From CASQEL01 sp036655975 (GTDB taxonomy: Bacteria > Desulfobacterota > Desulfovibrionia > Desulfovibrionales > Desulfovibrionaceae), in NCBI GenBank assembly GCA_036655975.1, contig JAVVPD010000002.1, forward strand, positions 5,347-69,346: a stretch of DNA of 64,000 bases, in the 5' to 3' direction. The stretch's first letter is position 1; each line of letters opens with the position of its first letter. Shown here piece after piece: positions 8,640 through 16,621 of this stretch. The position numbers and the translations under genes are program-made. The notes below the pieces were generated by a model, which was not told where the DNA came from, did no database searches, and worked only from the letters and a program-made list of their open reading frames with translations.

Positions 8640-8849
8640 ATGAGCAGAGAATGTGATTTCTGCGGTAAAAAACCTCAGGTCGGCAATCTTGTGAGCCACT
8701 CGAACATCAAGACCAAACGCCGCTTCAATCCTAACTTGCAAAAGGTTCGCCACCAGTTTCCTAACGGAACGGTGTGCACATTGCATGTTTGTACGCGTTG
8801 CATCCGCTCGGGTGCGGTGGTGAAGCCTCTGGTGAACAAACAAGCCTAG
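8640..8849 (+). CDS. rpmB: 50S ribosomal protein L28
   Basis: A 69-aa protein of the large ribosomal subunit. It carries the typical L28 segments G-N-L-V-S-H-S-N-I-K-T-K-R-R-F-N-P-N-L-Q near residues 16-35 and the C-terminal basic stretch. Two Cys pairs (C-D-F-C at residues 5-8 and C-T-R-C near 54-57) show that it is the zinc-binding C-plus form. Organisms with this form sometimes also keep a Cys-free copy for zinc starvation; none is in this window. A strong GGAGG RBS precedes the ATG. Confidence 0.96.
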   Translation: MSRECDFCGKKPQVGNLVSHSNIKTKRRFNPNLQKVRHQFPNGTVCTLHVCTRCIRSGAVVKPLVNKQA

Positions 8850-8921
8850 AGTCTTTCAACTTTGAAATGGACAACATTTCAAAGTTCCTGTGGGCAAGTT
8901 TTAGCAGGCACATGTTTTTGT

Positions 8922-8950
8922 AACCCCGATAGGTTTTTCCTGTCGGGGTT
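8922..8950 (+). terminator. rpmB terminator hairpin
   Basis: A 12-bp stem with one wobble pair (AACCCCGATAGG at 8922-8933 against CCTGTCGGGGTT at 8939-8950, 5-nt TTTTT loop) lies about 70 nt after the rpmB stop. There is no good U-run after it. Confidence 0.6.
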
Positions 8951-8994
8951 ATTGGCGTTGAGAAACAGTAAACTGATAAAGTGTAAGGGGAGCT

Positions 8995-10029
8995 ATGACG
9001 CTGTTTCCACAAGCCCAGAATTTTCGTTATGTGCGGGTGCTGTCGCGGCAGGGCGTGCGCCAAGGTATGACAATACGCCGTAGAAGTCGTAAAATTCCCC
9101 GCTATTGGCAAAGGGTGGATACGTGCACCGCCGTTCTGCCCTCCAACCACACCTTGCGGCTGTGGGCGCTGGTGCTGGAAGCGCGGAATATTCCTTTTCT
9201 CCAATTGAGTGTGGGGACACGCCAGCAATTATACGTTCCCCCGCTGTGGAGCGCCGTTGCCCGCCACGAATTGCAGGCTTTTCATGAAGAAGGCGTGCGC
9301 CCGTGGCCGCTGCGCGGGGCTGCTCCCCACGCCAGTGGCAATTGGGCGGTGCTCGTGTTTGTGCTGTTGATTCTTTGGCACGGCACTGTGGCTTCGTGGT
9401 GGAACGTGCCAAGCTTCCTACCGCGTGCCGCACAACAGTTTTTTACCGTGCTGTCAGGCCAAGCTGCCAGTCTTGGGGCTTTGGATGCGTTTAAAATGTG
9501 GTCGGAAGGAGAGTGGTTTCGGGCTATTACCGCTCTGACCCTGCATGCCAGCAGTCAGCATGTGTTAGGGAATATGGCCTTCGGGTCGCTCTTTGTCACC
9601 TTGCTCTGCCGCCGTGTGGGCCTTGGGTGCGGTCTGTTGCTCGTGGTGCTGGGGGGGGCTTTGGGCAATATCTGCAATAGTGGTTTTCGAATGTACCAGT
9701 CGGGGGCCTTTGTGAGCATCGGCTTTTCCACCGCGCTTTTTGCCGCGGTGGGTGCCATGGCGGGTTCCTTGGCTCTAGCGCAGATTAGAGTGGACCGCCG
9801 CAAAGCTTTTGTGCCCTTGGCGGCGGGGGGAGCTATTCTCGCTATGCTCGGCGCGGAAGGGGAACATTTGTACTACATGGCGCATATTTTTGGCTTACTG
9901 TGTGGTTTTAGCCTCGGCGCAGCCAGCCAATGGCTGGAGAATCGTCATCCTGTGACGAGCTTCCTGCAGGCTGTGTGCGCCGTGCTGGCCCTGCTTCTTG
10001 TGGTGCTGGCGTGGCAGTGGGCGGTATAA
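8995..10029 (+). CDS. Rhomboid-family intramembrane serine protease with cytosolic N-domain
   Basis: A 344-aa membrane protein. Residues 1-110 are soluble and basic and resemble the small domain (DUF2007-like) that precedes some rhomboids. Six or seven hydrophobic segments follow. The protease core has an H-x-x-x-N-M-x-F element (H189, N193), the Ser box as S-I-G-F-S-T-A-L-F-A-A-V-G with the probable nucleophile Ser245, and the partner His297 in M-A-H-I-F-G-L-L-C-G. The Ser box is G-F-S-T and not the common G-A-S-G. Substrates are unknown. The RBS AAGGGG precedes the ATG. Confidence 0.88.
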   Translation: MTLFPQAQNFRYVRVLSRQGVRQGMTIRRRSRKIPRYWQRVDTCTAVLPSNHTLRLWALVLEARNIPFLQLSVGTRQQLYVPPLWSAVARHELQAFHEEGVRPWPLRGAAPHASGNWAVLVFVLLILWHGTVASWWNVPSFLPRAAQQFFTVLSGQAASLGALDAFKMWSEGEWFRAITALTLHASSQHVLGNMAFGSLFVTLLCRRVGLGCGLLLVVLGGALGNICNSGFRMYQSGAFVSIGFSTALFAAVGAMAGSLALAQIRVDRRKAFVPLAAGGAILAMLGAEGEHLYYMAHIFGLLCGFSLGAASQWLENRHPVTSFLQAVCAVLALLLVVLAWQWAV

Positions 10030-10056
10030 GCGGGGAAAAGCCGGGTACTCGGTGCC

Positions 10057-10187
10057 CTAAAGCATTTTTGATTCCAGACGCTCCCTCCGGCGCGTTACGG
10101 CGAAAGTACATTTCGCCTACGCCTACGGGGCGGGCGACGGTTCTCGTCGCCAGAGCATTGAGCTATTTTCAATAGCAAAATGCTCTA
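10057..10187 (-). repeat. Dispersed structured intergenic repeat, copy A (131 bp, reverse orientation)
   Basis: The reverse complement of this segment matches copies at 23815-23923 and 45804-45883 over a core of about 80 bp that includes GCGCCGGAGGGAGCGTCTGG. The copy is longer at one end because an extra stem-loop is inserted in the GAGCATT...AATGCTC arm. It fills the gap between the convergent rhomboid and TauE genes, and its last 3 bp supply the TauE stop codon. Two further internal 7-bp stems (GGCGACG/CGTCGCC, partly kept here, and GGCGAAA/TTTCGCC) are present. Confidence 0.9.
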
Positions 10188-10940
10188 AAAATACTGTGCC
10201 AGAGCTTTCACCAGTACGAAGGCACCGACCACAAGGCAGATAATCCCAATGGCAAGGCGCAGTATTTTTGCACTGGTGCGGCGGGCCAGACTGGTGCCTA
10301 CCAGAATCCCCGTCACCTCGGCAACAGAGACGGGCAGGCCCACGGCAAAGTTGATGGTTCCGTGCAGATAATTGCTGAGGCTCCCCGTGAGGGCGGTGGC
10401 GATTTGATAGGGCATAGCACAGACAATGCCCACAATAGGCTGAAACCCCAGTATAATCATAAAGGGGATGGACAGCACTGGCCCCCCAACGCCCGTAAGC
10501 CCCGCGACAAAACCCGTGCACGCGCCGATACCGAATAAGAGTTTGGTGCGGTGGGGGGAGGTGGGCGCCCACGGTTTTCCCAAAGCGGTGCGGGGGCGCA
10601 AAGCATTGCAGCCAGCGAATAAAATGACCAAGCCGAGAATGCAGTTCAGGGGCGGCGCGGATACATAAATATTGGCCCACGCGCCAAGGGCGGAGAAAAT
10701 CCCCCCACCGAGGCTCAGGGGCAGGGCCATACTCCAATCAATACCGCCGTTACGCTGAAAACTGATTGTGCCGCTGATGCCCACAAGGATGAAGCTGAAC
10801 AGGGCTGTTGCCATGGCTTCATGGGTGGGCAAGCCGCCGAGCATGGCAATACCCGGGATAAGCAATATGCCGCCAATGCCCGTAATACCGACCAATAGGC
10901 CCACGAGTGCCGCTAAAAATAACAGCGATATGAATTCCAT
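10185..10940 (-). CDS. TauE/SafE-family permease (candidate sulfite or sulfonate transporter)
   Basis: A 251-aa integral membrane protein with about eight helices and the internal repeat of the TauE/SafE family. The two diagnostic glycine-rich segments are visible: G-I-T-G-I-G-G-I-L-L-I-P near residue 18 and G-L-T-G-V-G-G-P-V-L-S-I-P near 150. Members move sulfite, sulfoacetate or other organosulfur compounds across the inner membrane. It lies 30 nt downstream of the sigma-54 activator and in line with islA-islB, so it is probably part of the isethionate operon and handles the sulfite set free by IslA. The direction of transport cannot be read from sequence. Its stop lies inside repeat copy A. 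Confidence 0.85.
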   Translation of the reverse strand: MEFISLLFLAALVGLLVGITGIGGILLIPGIAMLGGLPTHEAMATALFSFILVGISGTISFQRNGGIDWSMALPLSLGGGIFSALGAWANIYVSAPPLNCILGLVILFAGCNALRPRTALGKPWAPTSPHRTKLLFGIGACTGFVAGLTGVGGPVLSIPFMIILGFQPIVGIVCAMPYQIATALTGSLSNYLHGTINFAVGLPVSVAEVTGILVGTSLARRTSAKILRLAIGIICLVVGAFVLVKALAQYF

Positions 10941-10970
10941 GTTGTGCCTGCATGTACGAAGGAGTGTACG

Positions 10971-12341
10971 TTATTTATGTTTTTGGATTTTGCGGAACAC
11001 AGTACTGCGGTTGACTTGAAAGAGGGTGGCTACTTTTTGAACGGATCCGTGCACTTCCAACGCTTTGAGCAAAAAATCTCTTTCCAGTTCAGCAACAATA
11101 TCGCGCAGCGGCCTTTGGCCGGTCATGATGTCTTCACTATATTCTGCCTCATGGGAACCAAGAATATGTGGCGGTAAATCGCGGGGTGAAATGTGCGCCG
11201 TGTTTTTGGTAATAACGAGACTGTGAATAACATTTTGGAGTTCGCGCACATTCCCCGGCCATGTGTAGCGGCACAAACAGTCTAAGGCTATGTCCATAAA
11301 GGCCATAGTCTTTCGGTATTTACCTGTGTACATCTTTAAAAAATGGTTTGCAAGCAAGCGCACGTCTTCACTGCGCTCCCGCAAGGGGGGGATATTTACG
11401 GTGGCTACATTGAGCCTGTAGTATAAATCGCGTCTAAAGGTGCCGGCTTCGACATTTTCCTGCAAATTTCTGTTGGTGGCGGCGATGATCCGCACATCCA
11501 CCTTGCGCGGGCTGGAAGCGCCCACGCGCATGATTTCTCCGTCTTGCAAGACGCGGAGCAGGCGGGTTTGCATGCTGAGGGGCAGTTCGCCCACTTCGTC
11601 CAGAAAAATGGTGCCCCCATCAGCAATTTCAAAATACCCGGCCTTGCCCTTGCTGGAAGCGCCGGTGAACGCACCGGGCATGTAGCCGAACATTTCCGAT
11701 TCGGTCAGGGTTTCAGAAATGCCGCCGCAATCTACTTTGAGCAAAATTTTGTCTTTACGGGGGCTTTGATCGTGGGTCAAACGGGCGAATACGTCTTTGC
11801 CCACCCCCGTTTCGCCGAGCAGGAGCAATGTAGCGTCTGTAGCTGCAAAACGGTGTAATAATTGTACAACTTCGTGCATTTCGGGGCTAGCATACACAGG
11901 TTCAAGTACCCGCGATTGTTCCCCTACAATATAGGCCAATTGGTCATGAAATTTATTGATGAGTTCTTGTTGCTCCGCCACTTGATCATTGAGCTGACTG
12001 AGCATGGTGATGTCGCGGGCGAAGGTGACAACAAGGCAAATATTCCCCGTTTCATCAAAAACGGGGAAACCGGACAGGACGAGCTTCTTCCCGTTTTTTA
12101 ATTGCTGTACGTGGATGAGCGGCTTCCCCGTTTTTATAATTTCGGGGTTGAGAACTTTATCAAAAACGCCTTCTTGCACCAAGGCACGGACGTTTTTGCC
12201 TTGCAGCTCGTTTTGGGTAAGCCCTGTCAGATGCTCATACATGCGATTAACACGTAAGGTGTTACCCTTATAATCGCTGATGTAGATGCCGTCTGACAAG
12301 GCGTCCAGAATATGTTCGAAGTATTTATACAGTATGTCCAT
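10971..12341 (-). CDS. Sigma-54-dependent activator with PAS sensor (islA-operon regulator)
   Basis: A 456-aa enhancer-binding protein. A PAS domain spans residues ~10-115, a short coiled linker follows (~113-140), and the AAA+ domain spans ~145-385 with Walker A G-E-T-G-V-G-K-D (176-183), the sigma-54 contact loop G-A-F-T-G-A (223-228) and Walker B around I-F-L-D-E. A Fis-type helix-turn-helix ends the protein (S-V-Q-K-V-A-T-L-F-Q-V-N-R-S-T-V-F-R-K). I start at the ATG at 12341; a GTG ten codons earlier has no better RBS. Its gene lies between islB and tauE. The three identical palindromes and two -24/-12 promoters at 16.0-16.5 kb are its likely targets. The PAS ligand is unknown; isethionate or a redox cofactor are options. 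Confidence 0.92.
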   Translation of the reverse strand: MDILYKYFEHILDALSDGIYISDYKGNTLRVNRMYEHLTGLTQNELQGKNVRALVQEGVFDKVLNPEIIKTGKPLIHVQQLKNGKKLVLSGFPVFDETGNICLVVTFARDITMLSQLNDQVAEQQELINKFHDQLAYIVGEQSRVLEPVYASPEMHEVVQLLHRFAATDATLLLLGETGVGKDVFARLTHDQSPRKDKILLKVDCGGISETLTESEMFGYMPGAFTGASSKGKAGYFEIADGGTIFLDEVGELPLSMQTRLLRVLQDGEIMRVGASSPRKVDVRIIAATNRNLQENVEAGTFRRDLYYRLNVATVNIPPLRERSEDVRLLANHFLKMYTGKYRKTMAFMDIALDCLCRYTWPGNVRELQNVIHSLVITKNTAHISPRDLPPHILGSHEAEYSEDIMTGQRPLRDIVAELERDFLLKALEVHGSVQKVATLFQVNRSTVFRKIQKHK

Positions 12342-12436
12342 GCGTTCTTGAGGGTAAGCGTAATGAAACACCAGCGTAGGTGTTACGCCTATGCCCCCCT
12401 TTTGTCAAATAAATGTAGTATCCTATTGTTTTACGT

Positions 12437-13381
12437 CTATTTGGGCATGACTAATCTATCCCCCAATATTTCTCGGGCAAGGTCAGACAAGTCGTGCAGG
12501 CTTTTTGTGCTTAAGGCCACATCATCCATGGCGCAGGTGCGGTTTAAAAAGGTATATTTTTGGGTGCCGAGGCGGTGATAGGGCAGCATTTCATAATTTA
12601 CTTGGCTGAAAGGCTTGATGTATGTGGCAATGGCGCGCACGGATTCGGGCGTATCGTTAAAGCCCGGAATTAAAGGTGTTCGTGCCAGTACGGGGATATG
12701 GGGGAATGTGCTGCACAAGTTTGCAAAATTTTCCAATATCTTGGTATTGGGGCGTCCGGTGAATTTTTCGTGTTGGGCGCTGTCCATGTGTTTGATGTCA
12801 AACAGCACGGTAGACAGGTAGGGGGCGACTTCTTCAAAGGTGGACCAAGGAACCATGCCGCAGGTTTCAATGGCCGTTTTGATACGGCGCTTGCGGGCTT
12901 CGCGCAGAAGGGCAATGGCAAAATCTTTTTGCAACAGGGGTTCACCCCCGGAAAGAGTCATCCCCCCACCGGAGCGGCGATAAAAGGCAGAGTCTTGTTC
13001 CACCGTATGCAAGATATCGTCTACACTGCGTTCCTTCCCGTATATGAGCAAACCTTGCGAGGGGCAGGCCGCTGCACAGGGCATAGTACAATCTGCACAC
13101 AAGGTGCGGTCAATACGTATTGTCTGGTCGGCATTGGCGCTGATGGCGGCGCGGGTGCAAATTTCAACGCAGCGCTTGCATTTATTCAGGCTTAGGCAGC
13201 GCCCTGCGTTGAAGGCCAGTTCCGGTGTGCGTACCTGTGATTCGGGATTACTACACCACGCACATGACAGGGGACAACCCTTCAGAAATACAATGGTGCG
13301 AATACCAGGGCCGTCATGCACCGAATATTTTTGCACATTGAATACGGTGCCTAGCACTTTTTTGTCTTCCAGTGAACCCAT
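12437..13381 (-). CDS. islB: Glycyl-radical enzyme activase IslB-like (radical SAM)
   Basis: A 314-aa activating enzyme. The radical SAM cluster motif C-P-L-S-C-A-W-C gives Cys36, Cys40 and Cys43. It is followed by a ferredoxin-like insertion with eight Cys (residues ~58-110, C-x-x-C-x-x-x-C and C-x-x-C-x-x-x-C-x-x-x-C patterns), as in all GRE activases of this class. The G-G-E-P SAM-contact element is near residue 148. It would abstract the Gly806 hydrogen of IslA. It lies 86 nt downstream of islA on the same strand, with a 14-bp hairpin between them. The specificity is inferred from the neighbour. Confidence 0.93.
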   Translation of the reverse strand: MGSLEDKKVLGTVFNVQKYSVHDGPGIRTIVFLKGCPLSCAWCSNPESQVRTPELAFNAGRCLSLNKCKRCVEICTRAAISANADQTIRIDRTLCADCTMPCAAACPSQGLLIYGKERSVDDILHTVEQDSAFYRRSGGGMTLSGGEPLLQKDFAIALLREARKRRIKTAIETCGMVPWSTFEEVAPYLSTVLFDIKHMDSAQHEKFTGRPNTKILENFANLCSTFPHIPVLARTPLIPGFNDTPESVRAIATYIKPFSQVNYEMLPYHRLGTQKYTFLNRTCAMDDVALSTKSLHDLSDLAREILGDRLVMPK

Positions 13382-13409
13382 GGCGTACCTCAGTGGCAGA
13401 AAGTGTTAA

Positions 13410-13446
13410 GGGCGTGCTTTCCCTCCGTGAGGGGGAAAGCACGCCC
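13410..13446 (-). terminator. Strong hairpin between islA and islB
   Basis: A perfect 14-bp inverted repeat (GGGCGTGCTTTCCC at 13410-13423, complement at 13433-13446) with a 9-nt loop. Read leftward it is followed by TTAACACTTT, a weak U-tract. It sits inside the islA-islB intergenic gap. It probably works as a partial terminator or an mRNA stabiliser that gives much more lyase than activase. Confidence 0.8.
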
Positions 13447-13467
13447 CATAAAGAGGAGAAGTGTGAC

Positions 13468-15963
13468 TTACAGTGAACCGTGACCCGTGCGGGCGATAAG
13501 GTCATTTTGCAGATCGGGGGACAGGTCTACAAAGTAGGCGCTGTACCCGGCAATGCGGACGATCAGGTTCCGGTATTTTTTGGGATCCTTTTGGGCTGCC
13601 ACCAAGGTTTGCTGATTGATGACGTTGAATTGCACATGCCACAACTTCAGGTCGCAGAAGGTGCGGATAAAGGCTACCAGCTTTTCTGTCCCCTGTTCCC
13701 CTTCCAAGCATTTGGGGGTGAATTTGATGTTGAGCATACGAGCGGCGCGGTCGCGCATACCCATATTTTTGGAATTGTAGTTGGACAGGAGAATAGCGGT
13801 GGGGCCGTTCACGTCCGCGCCGTGCGAAGCGGAAGAACCGTCGGACAGGGGCGTCCACGCCTTACGACCGTTGGGGCTGGCGGAAACAACCTTGCCGAAA
13901 GGCACATGGGAGGTAAAGGGCACATAGCGTACATCGTTATGCATGCCCAGTTCTGCGCCGTATTTGGCCCCGTATTCTACGGACAGGCGGTCAATGTCAC
14001 GACCGATGCTGTCGGCGAACAGGTCGTTATTGCCGTAGCAGGGGGCGGAGCGGAGCAATTCTTGAATATCTTCATAGCCTTCAAAATTGTGTTCCAAGGC
14101 CGTGAGGATCTGCTTCATGGTCAGCTTTTTGTCTTCAAATACCAATTTTTTGATAGCAGACAGGGAGTCGATAACCGTCCCGAAGCCCATGTATTCAAAA
14201 TACCCAAGGTTTATGCCTTCAGGGATGTCCACTTCGTGCAGATCCATGCAATGTTTCATGCACAGGTCGTGCAGGGCTGAACCCATGGGTTGGGCAAAGT
14301 GTTTGGCCCGCAAATGGATGATGATGTATTGCTGGATGAAGGCGGCGCGCAAGAACAGCATGTGCTGATTCACATAGGCCTGCCAGAATGCGTCCCATGT
14401 TTTGAAGGAACAGGGATCGCCTGTTTCCAAACCCAACACCTGTTCGCCGTATTTTTTCATGCGACCGTTGTAGAGCACGGTTTCCAGAGCAGCGGCAAAG
14501 TTGATGTAGGCCCCGCCGGAGGTGTAGGTATCGCGGTTAGGCATACGTGCTTCGGTGCAGCCGGATACGGCGTAATCCAAGGCTTCGGCAAAGGTTGCGC
14601 CCTTGGACACATACAGGGGGACGACTTCTTCGTCATTGATCAACTTGGGGAAGCCTGAGCCGTCTTTAATGGTTTCGGCCACGTCCCAGATATAGCTTTC
14701 GGGCGCGCCAGAGTGGATGCGGGCCGCAAGGTCCGGGTAGTGCAAGGGGAATTCCCGTTTGGACTTCAAAATCAGGTGGGTCAATTCGTTGGTGGCGTCA
14801 TAGCCTTCGGGGGTTTGCCCGCCAACGGTCACCGCTTCCCAGTGGGCATAGCCTTCGTTGAAGGCCCCACCGGTGGGGGAGATATACATGTCGATAAATT
14901 CGGCCATACCCACCCACATACATTCCAGCAATTCAATGGCGGCGTCTTCGGTGATGATGCCGGCTTCCAGATCTTTGATGTAGTAGGGGTAGAAGTATTG
15001 GTCCATACGCCCGTTGGAGATGGTTGTACCGGTCTTTTGTTCCAGGCGCGAGAACATCTGCACAAACCACTGGCTTTGCGCGGCTTCATTGAAGGTGCGG
15101 GCAGGATGCGCGGGCACGTATTCAGCGATTTCGGCCATTTTGAGCAATTCGGCCTTGCGCGAGGGATTTTTTTCCTGAGCAGCCATTTCGCGTGCGAGCA
15201 CGGCGTGGCGTTTGGCCCACAGAATAATGGCATCAGATACGATGACAATGGCTTCAAGGAAAGGTTTCTTTTCGCAATTGTCCTTGGGGCTTAGGGGATC
15301 AAGGGCGGCGAGCTTTTCTTGCGCTTCTTGCTTTAAGCCATTGAAGCCGCGTTTAAGCACCTTTTCATAGTCGTGCACCCATTGGATGGACGAACGGAAG
15401 GACGAAGTTTCGTTGACCACAAAGCGGGAAATCAGCCCTTCAGGATCATCATAGGTCAACTTATGCACTTCGGGGGGCAGGGCGGCGTTCAGGGCTTCGT
15501 GATAGGTTTTGCCTTTCCAATAGGGGGCAATCTGTTCCACCACGATGGCTGCGTCTTCTTCGGTGATAAAGGCGGGAGACTGTTGACGGGTGGGCAGGTC
15601 GCGCACGGCGATATCCAAAAAGTCACCGTCCAATTCGGGGTACAGAATACCGTAACGACCGTTGCAGCCTGCACGACCGAGCAACAATTGGTCTTCCTGC
15701 ACATACACACTAATATTCTGTGCAATGTGCATCAATGCTTTGGCCCAGCGCAATACTAAGGGTTGGCCTTCCGTTTGCTGCATGGATTGGGTGAAGTACA
15801 GGGCGCGTTCAATGTCGATACGCGGTTTTTGACCTTCAAAACGTTCCAGCAAGGAAAAGACGCGTGCATGGGATTTACGATAGCGGTCTTCTTTTCCGTT
15901 AATTTTGTCGTCAAGGCGTTGTTCTTGAGTAGACTTGCAGTCACAAAGTTCATAGGAAGACAT
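13468..15963 (-). CDS. islA: Isethionate sulfite-lyase (glycyl radical enzyme)
   Basis: An 831-aa glycyl radical enzyme. The thiyl-radical Cys469 and the general-base Glu471 lie in S-G-C-T-E-A-R, and the radical Gly806 in R-I-A-G-Y. As I recall them, the residues that bind the sulfonate in the Bilophila enzyme are Arg189, Gln193, Trp374, Arg678 and Phe682. All five have counterparts here, each shifted by one: Arg190, Gln194, Trp375, Arg679 and Phe683. That separates it from choline, glycerol and DHPS lyases. It cleaves isethionate to acetaldehyde and sulfite in the cytosol without oxygen. AAGGAG precedes the ATG. A -24/-12 promoter lies ~65 bp upstream. The two enzyme residues in the active site are read directly; the substrate call depends on recalled positions. 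Confidence 0.92.
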   Translation of the reverse strand: MSSYELCDCKSTQEQRLDDKINGKEDRYRKSHARVFSLLERFEGQKPRIDIERALYFTQSMQQTEGQPLVLRWAKALMHIAQNISVYVQEDQLLLGRAGCNGRYGILYPELDGDFLDIAVRDLPTRQQSPAFITEEDAAIVVEQIAPYWKGKTYHEALNAALPPEVHKLTYDDPEGLISRFVVNETSSFRSSIQWVHDYEKVLKRGFNGLKQEAQEKLAALDPLSPKDNCEKKPFLEAIVIVSDAIILWAKRHAVLAREMAAQEKNPSRKAELLKMAEIAEYVPAHPARTFNEAAQSQWFVQMFSRLEQKTGTTISNGRMDQYFYPYYIKDLEAGIITEDAAIELLECMWVGMAEFIDMYISPTGGAFNEGYAHWEAVTVGGQTPEGYDATNELTHLILKSKREFPLHYPDLAARIHSGAPESYIWDVAETIKDGSGFPKLINDEEVVPLYVSKGATFAEALDYAVSGCTEARMPNRDTYTSGGAYINFAAALETVLYNGRMKKYGEQVLGLETGDPCSFKTWDAFWQAYVNQHMLFLRAAFIQQYIIIHLRAKHFAQPMGSALHDLCMKHCMDLHEVDIPEGINLGYFEYMGFGTVIDSLSAIKKLVFEDKKLTMKQILTALEHNFEGYEDIQELLRSAPCYGNNDLFADSIGRDIDRLSVEYGAKYGAELGMHNDVRYVPFTSHVPFGKVVSASPNGRKAWTPLSDGSSASHGADVNGPTAILLSNYNSKNMGMRDRAARMLNIKFTPKCLEGEQGTEKLVAFIRTFCDLKLWHVQFNVINQQTLVAAQKDPKKYRNLIVRIAGYSAYFVDLSPDLQNDLIARTGHGSL

Positions 15964-16026
15964 AATGGGGGCTCCTTAGCATAAATTGTAGGTACGGTTA
16001 GCGGATTGCCGCTCTGCTTTTCTTAT

Positions 16027-16042
16027 TGCATTTGCTATGCCA
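16027..16042 (-). promoter_or_regulatory. Sigma-54 (-24/-12) promoter of islA
   Basis: Read leftward the sequence is TGGCATAGCAAATGCA. GG and GC are separated by exactly 10 nt, as sigma-54 requires, and the -24 half matches TGGCA. The predicted start is near 16016, about 53 nt before the islA ATG. The presence of a sigma-54 activator gene in the same operon supports it. Confidence 0.85.
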
Positions 16043-16128
16043 CTATAGTTAATTATATGTTTTAATAGTATGTTTTTACTAATTGATAATAGGAATACAT
16101 AGGCATGCCCTGAAACCTTTGGGAGCGA

Positions 16129-16140
16129 CGCAAATTTGCG
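16129..16140. promoter_or_regulatory. Operator 1 (palindrome CGCAAATTTGCG)
   Basis: A 12-bp perfect palindrome, identical to those at 16182 and 16329. Its centre is about 118 bp upstream of the predicted islA start, a normal place for an enhancer bound by a sigma-54 activator. Confidence 0.8.
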
Positions 16141-16181
16141 ACACAAAGAGGGCAAAAGGCATGCGGGTGGCAAAAACACGG

Positions 16182-16193
16182 CGCAAATTTGCG
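16182..16193. promoter_or_regulatory. Operator 2 (palindrome CGCAAATTTGCG)
   Basis: The second identical palindrome. Its centre is 53 bp (five helical turns) from operator 1, so both would lie on the same face of the DNA and could bind an oligomer together. Confidence 0.8.
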
Positions 16194-16321
16194 ACTATGC
16201 CGGAGTATTGCCGTGCTTGTGGGGGGCGGTTGCGGCTTGGGGAAGTGAGGAAATTATAGGGGGCTAGAAGTTATATGCTTCTTTTCACAAGCGCTTAGCG
16301 CTGTTCCGCCCCTTTGCGCAC

Positions 16322-16347
16322 GTGATGTCGCAAATTTGCGACATCAC
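16322..16347. promoter_or_regulatory. Operator 3 (26-bp perfect palindrome)
   Basis: The same 12-bp core extended to a 26-bp perfect dyad (half site GTGATGTCGCAAA). Its centre is 147 bp (14 turns) from operator 2 and about 136 bp upstream of the predicted rightward start. It is the best candidate for the strongest binding site. Confidence 0.85.
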
Positions 16348-16444
16348 CACCGGAGCCGAATATATCAAGAATAATTATTAATATGTAACATTATAATATT
16401 ATTTACTTTAAAAGTTTTTATGTTGCAAATGCGATATTTTTTTG

Positions 16445-16460
16445 TGGCACACAACATGCA
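16445..16460 (+). promoter_or_regulatory. Sigma-54 (-24/-12) promoter of the amidohydrolase-MHS operon
   Basis: The sequence TGGCACACAACATGCA has a full TGGCAC -24 half and GC at -12 with exactly 10 nt between GG and GC. The predicted start is near 16471, leaving a leader of about 220 nt before the GTG at 16690. Confidence 0.87.
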
Positions 16461-16555
16461 AGATAAAAATATCACAATACCGATACGGGCTTTTGCGCTG
16501 CGTGGGGCGGCAAGGGTTGTAATACTGATAAGCACTTGTAACATGGGAGAAGCAT

Positions 16556-16621
16556 ATGAAAGTTGCACTGTTGGCAAAAACAGTTATGCCCATGATCGGT
16601 ATTATGCTGATTATCCTATGA
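16556..16621 (+). CDS. Possible 21-residue hydrophobic peptide
   Basis: A short frame in the leader of the amidohydrolase-MHS operon encodes a basic start (MK, later K8) and a strongly hydrophobic stretch rich in Met, Ile and Leu. GGGAGAAG lies 5-11 nt before the ATG, a better RBS than many genes here have. It lies downstream of the sigma-54 promoter, so it would be transcribed with the operon. It may be a small membrane peptide, a leader peptide or the remnant of a lost transporter N-terminus. The short length keeps confidence low. Confidence 0.35.
   Translation: MKVALLAKTVMPMIGIMLIIL

Noticed and set aside
8372..8641. 89-codon leftward frame upstream of rpmB
   Set aside because: No ribosome-binding site, it runs through the rpmB start, and it has no recognisable features.
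13480..14280. 266-codon frame opposite to islA
   Set aside because: Shadow of the glycyl radical enzyme gene.
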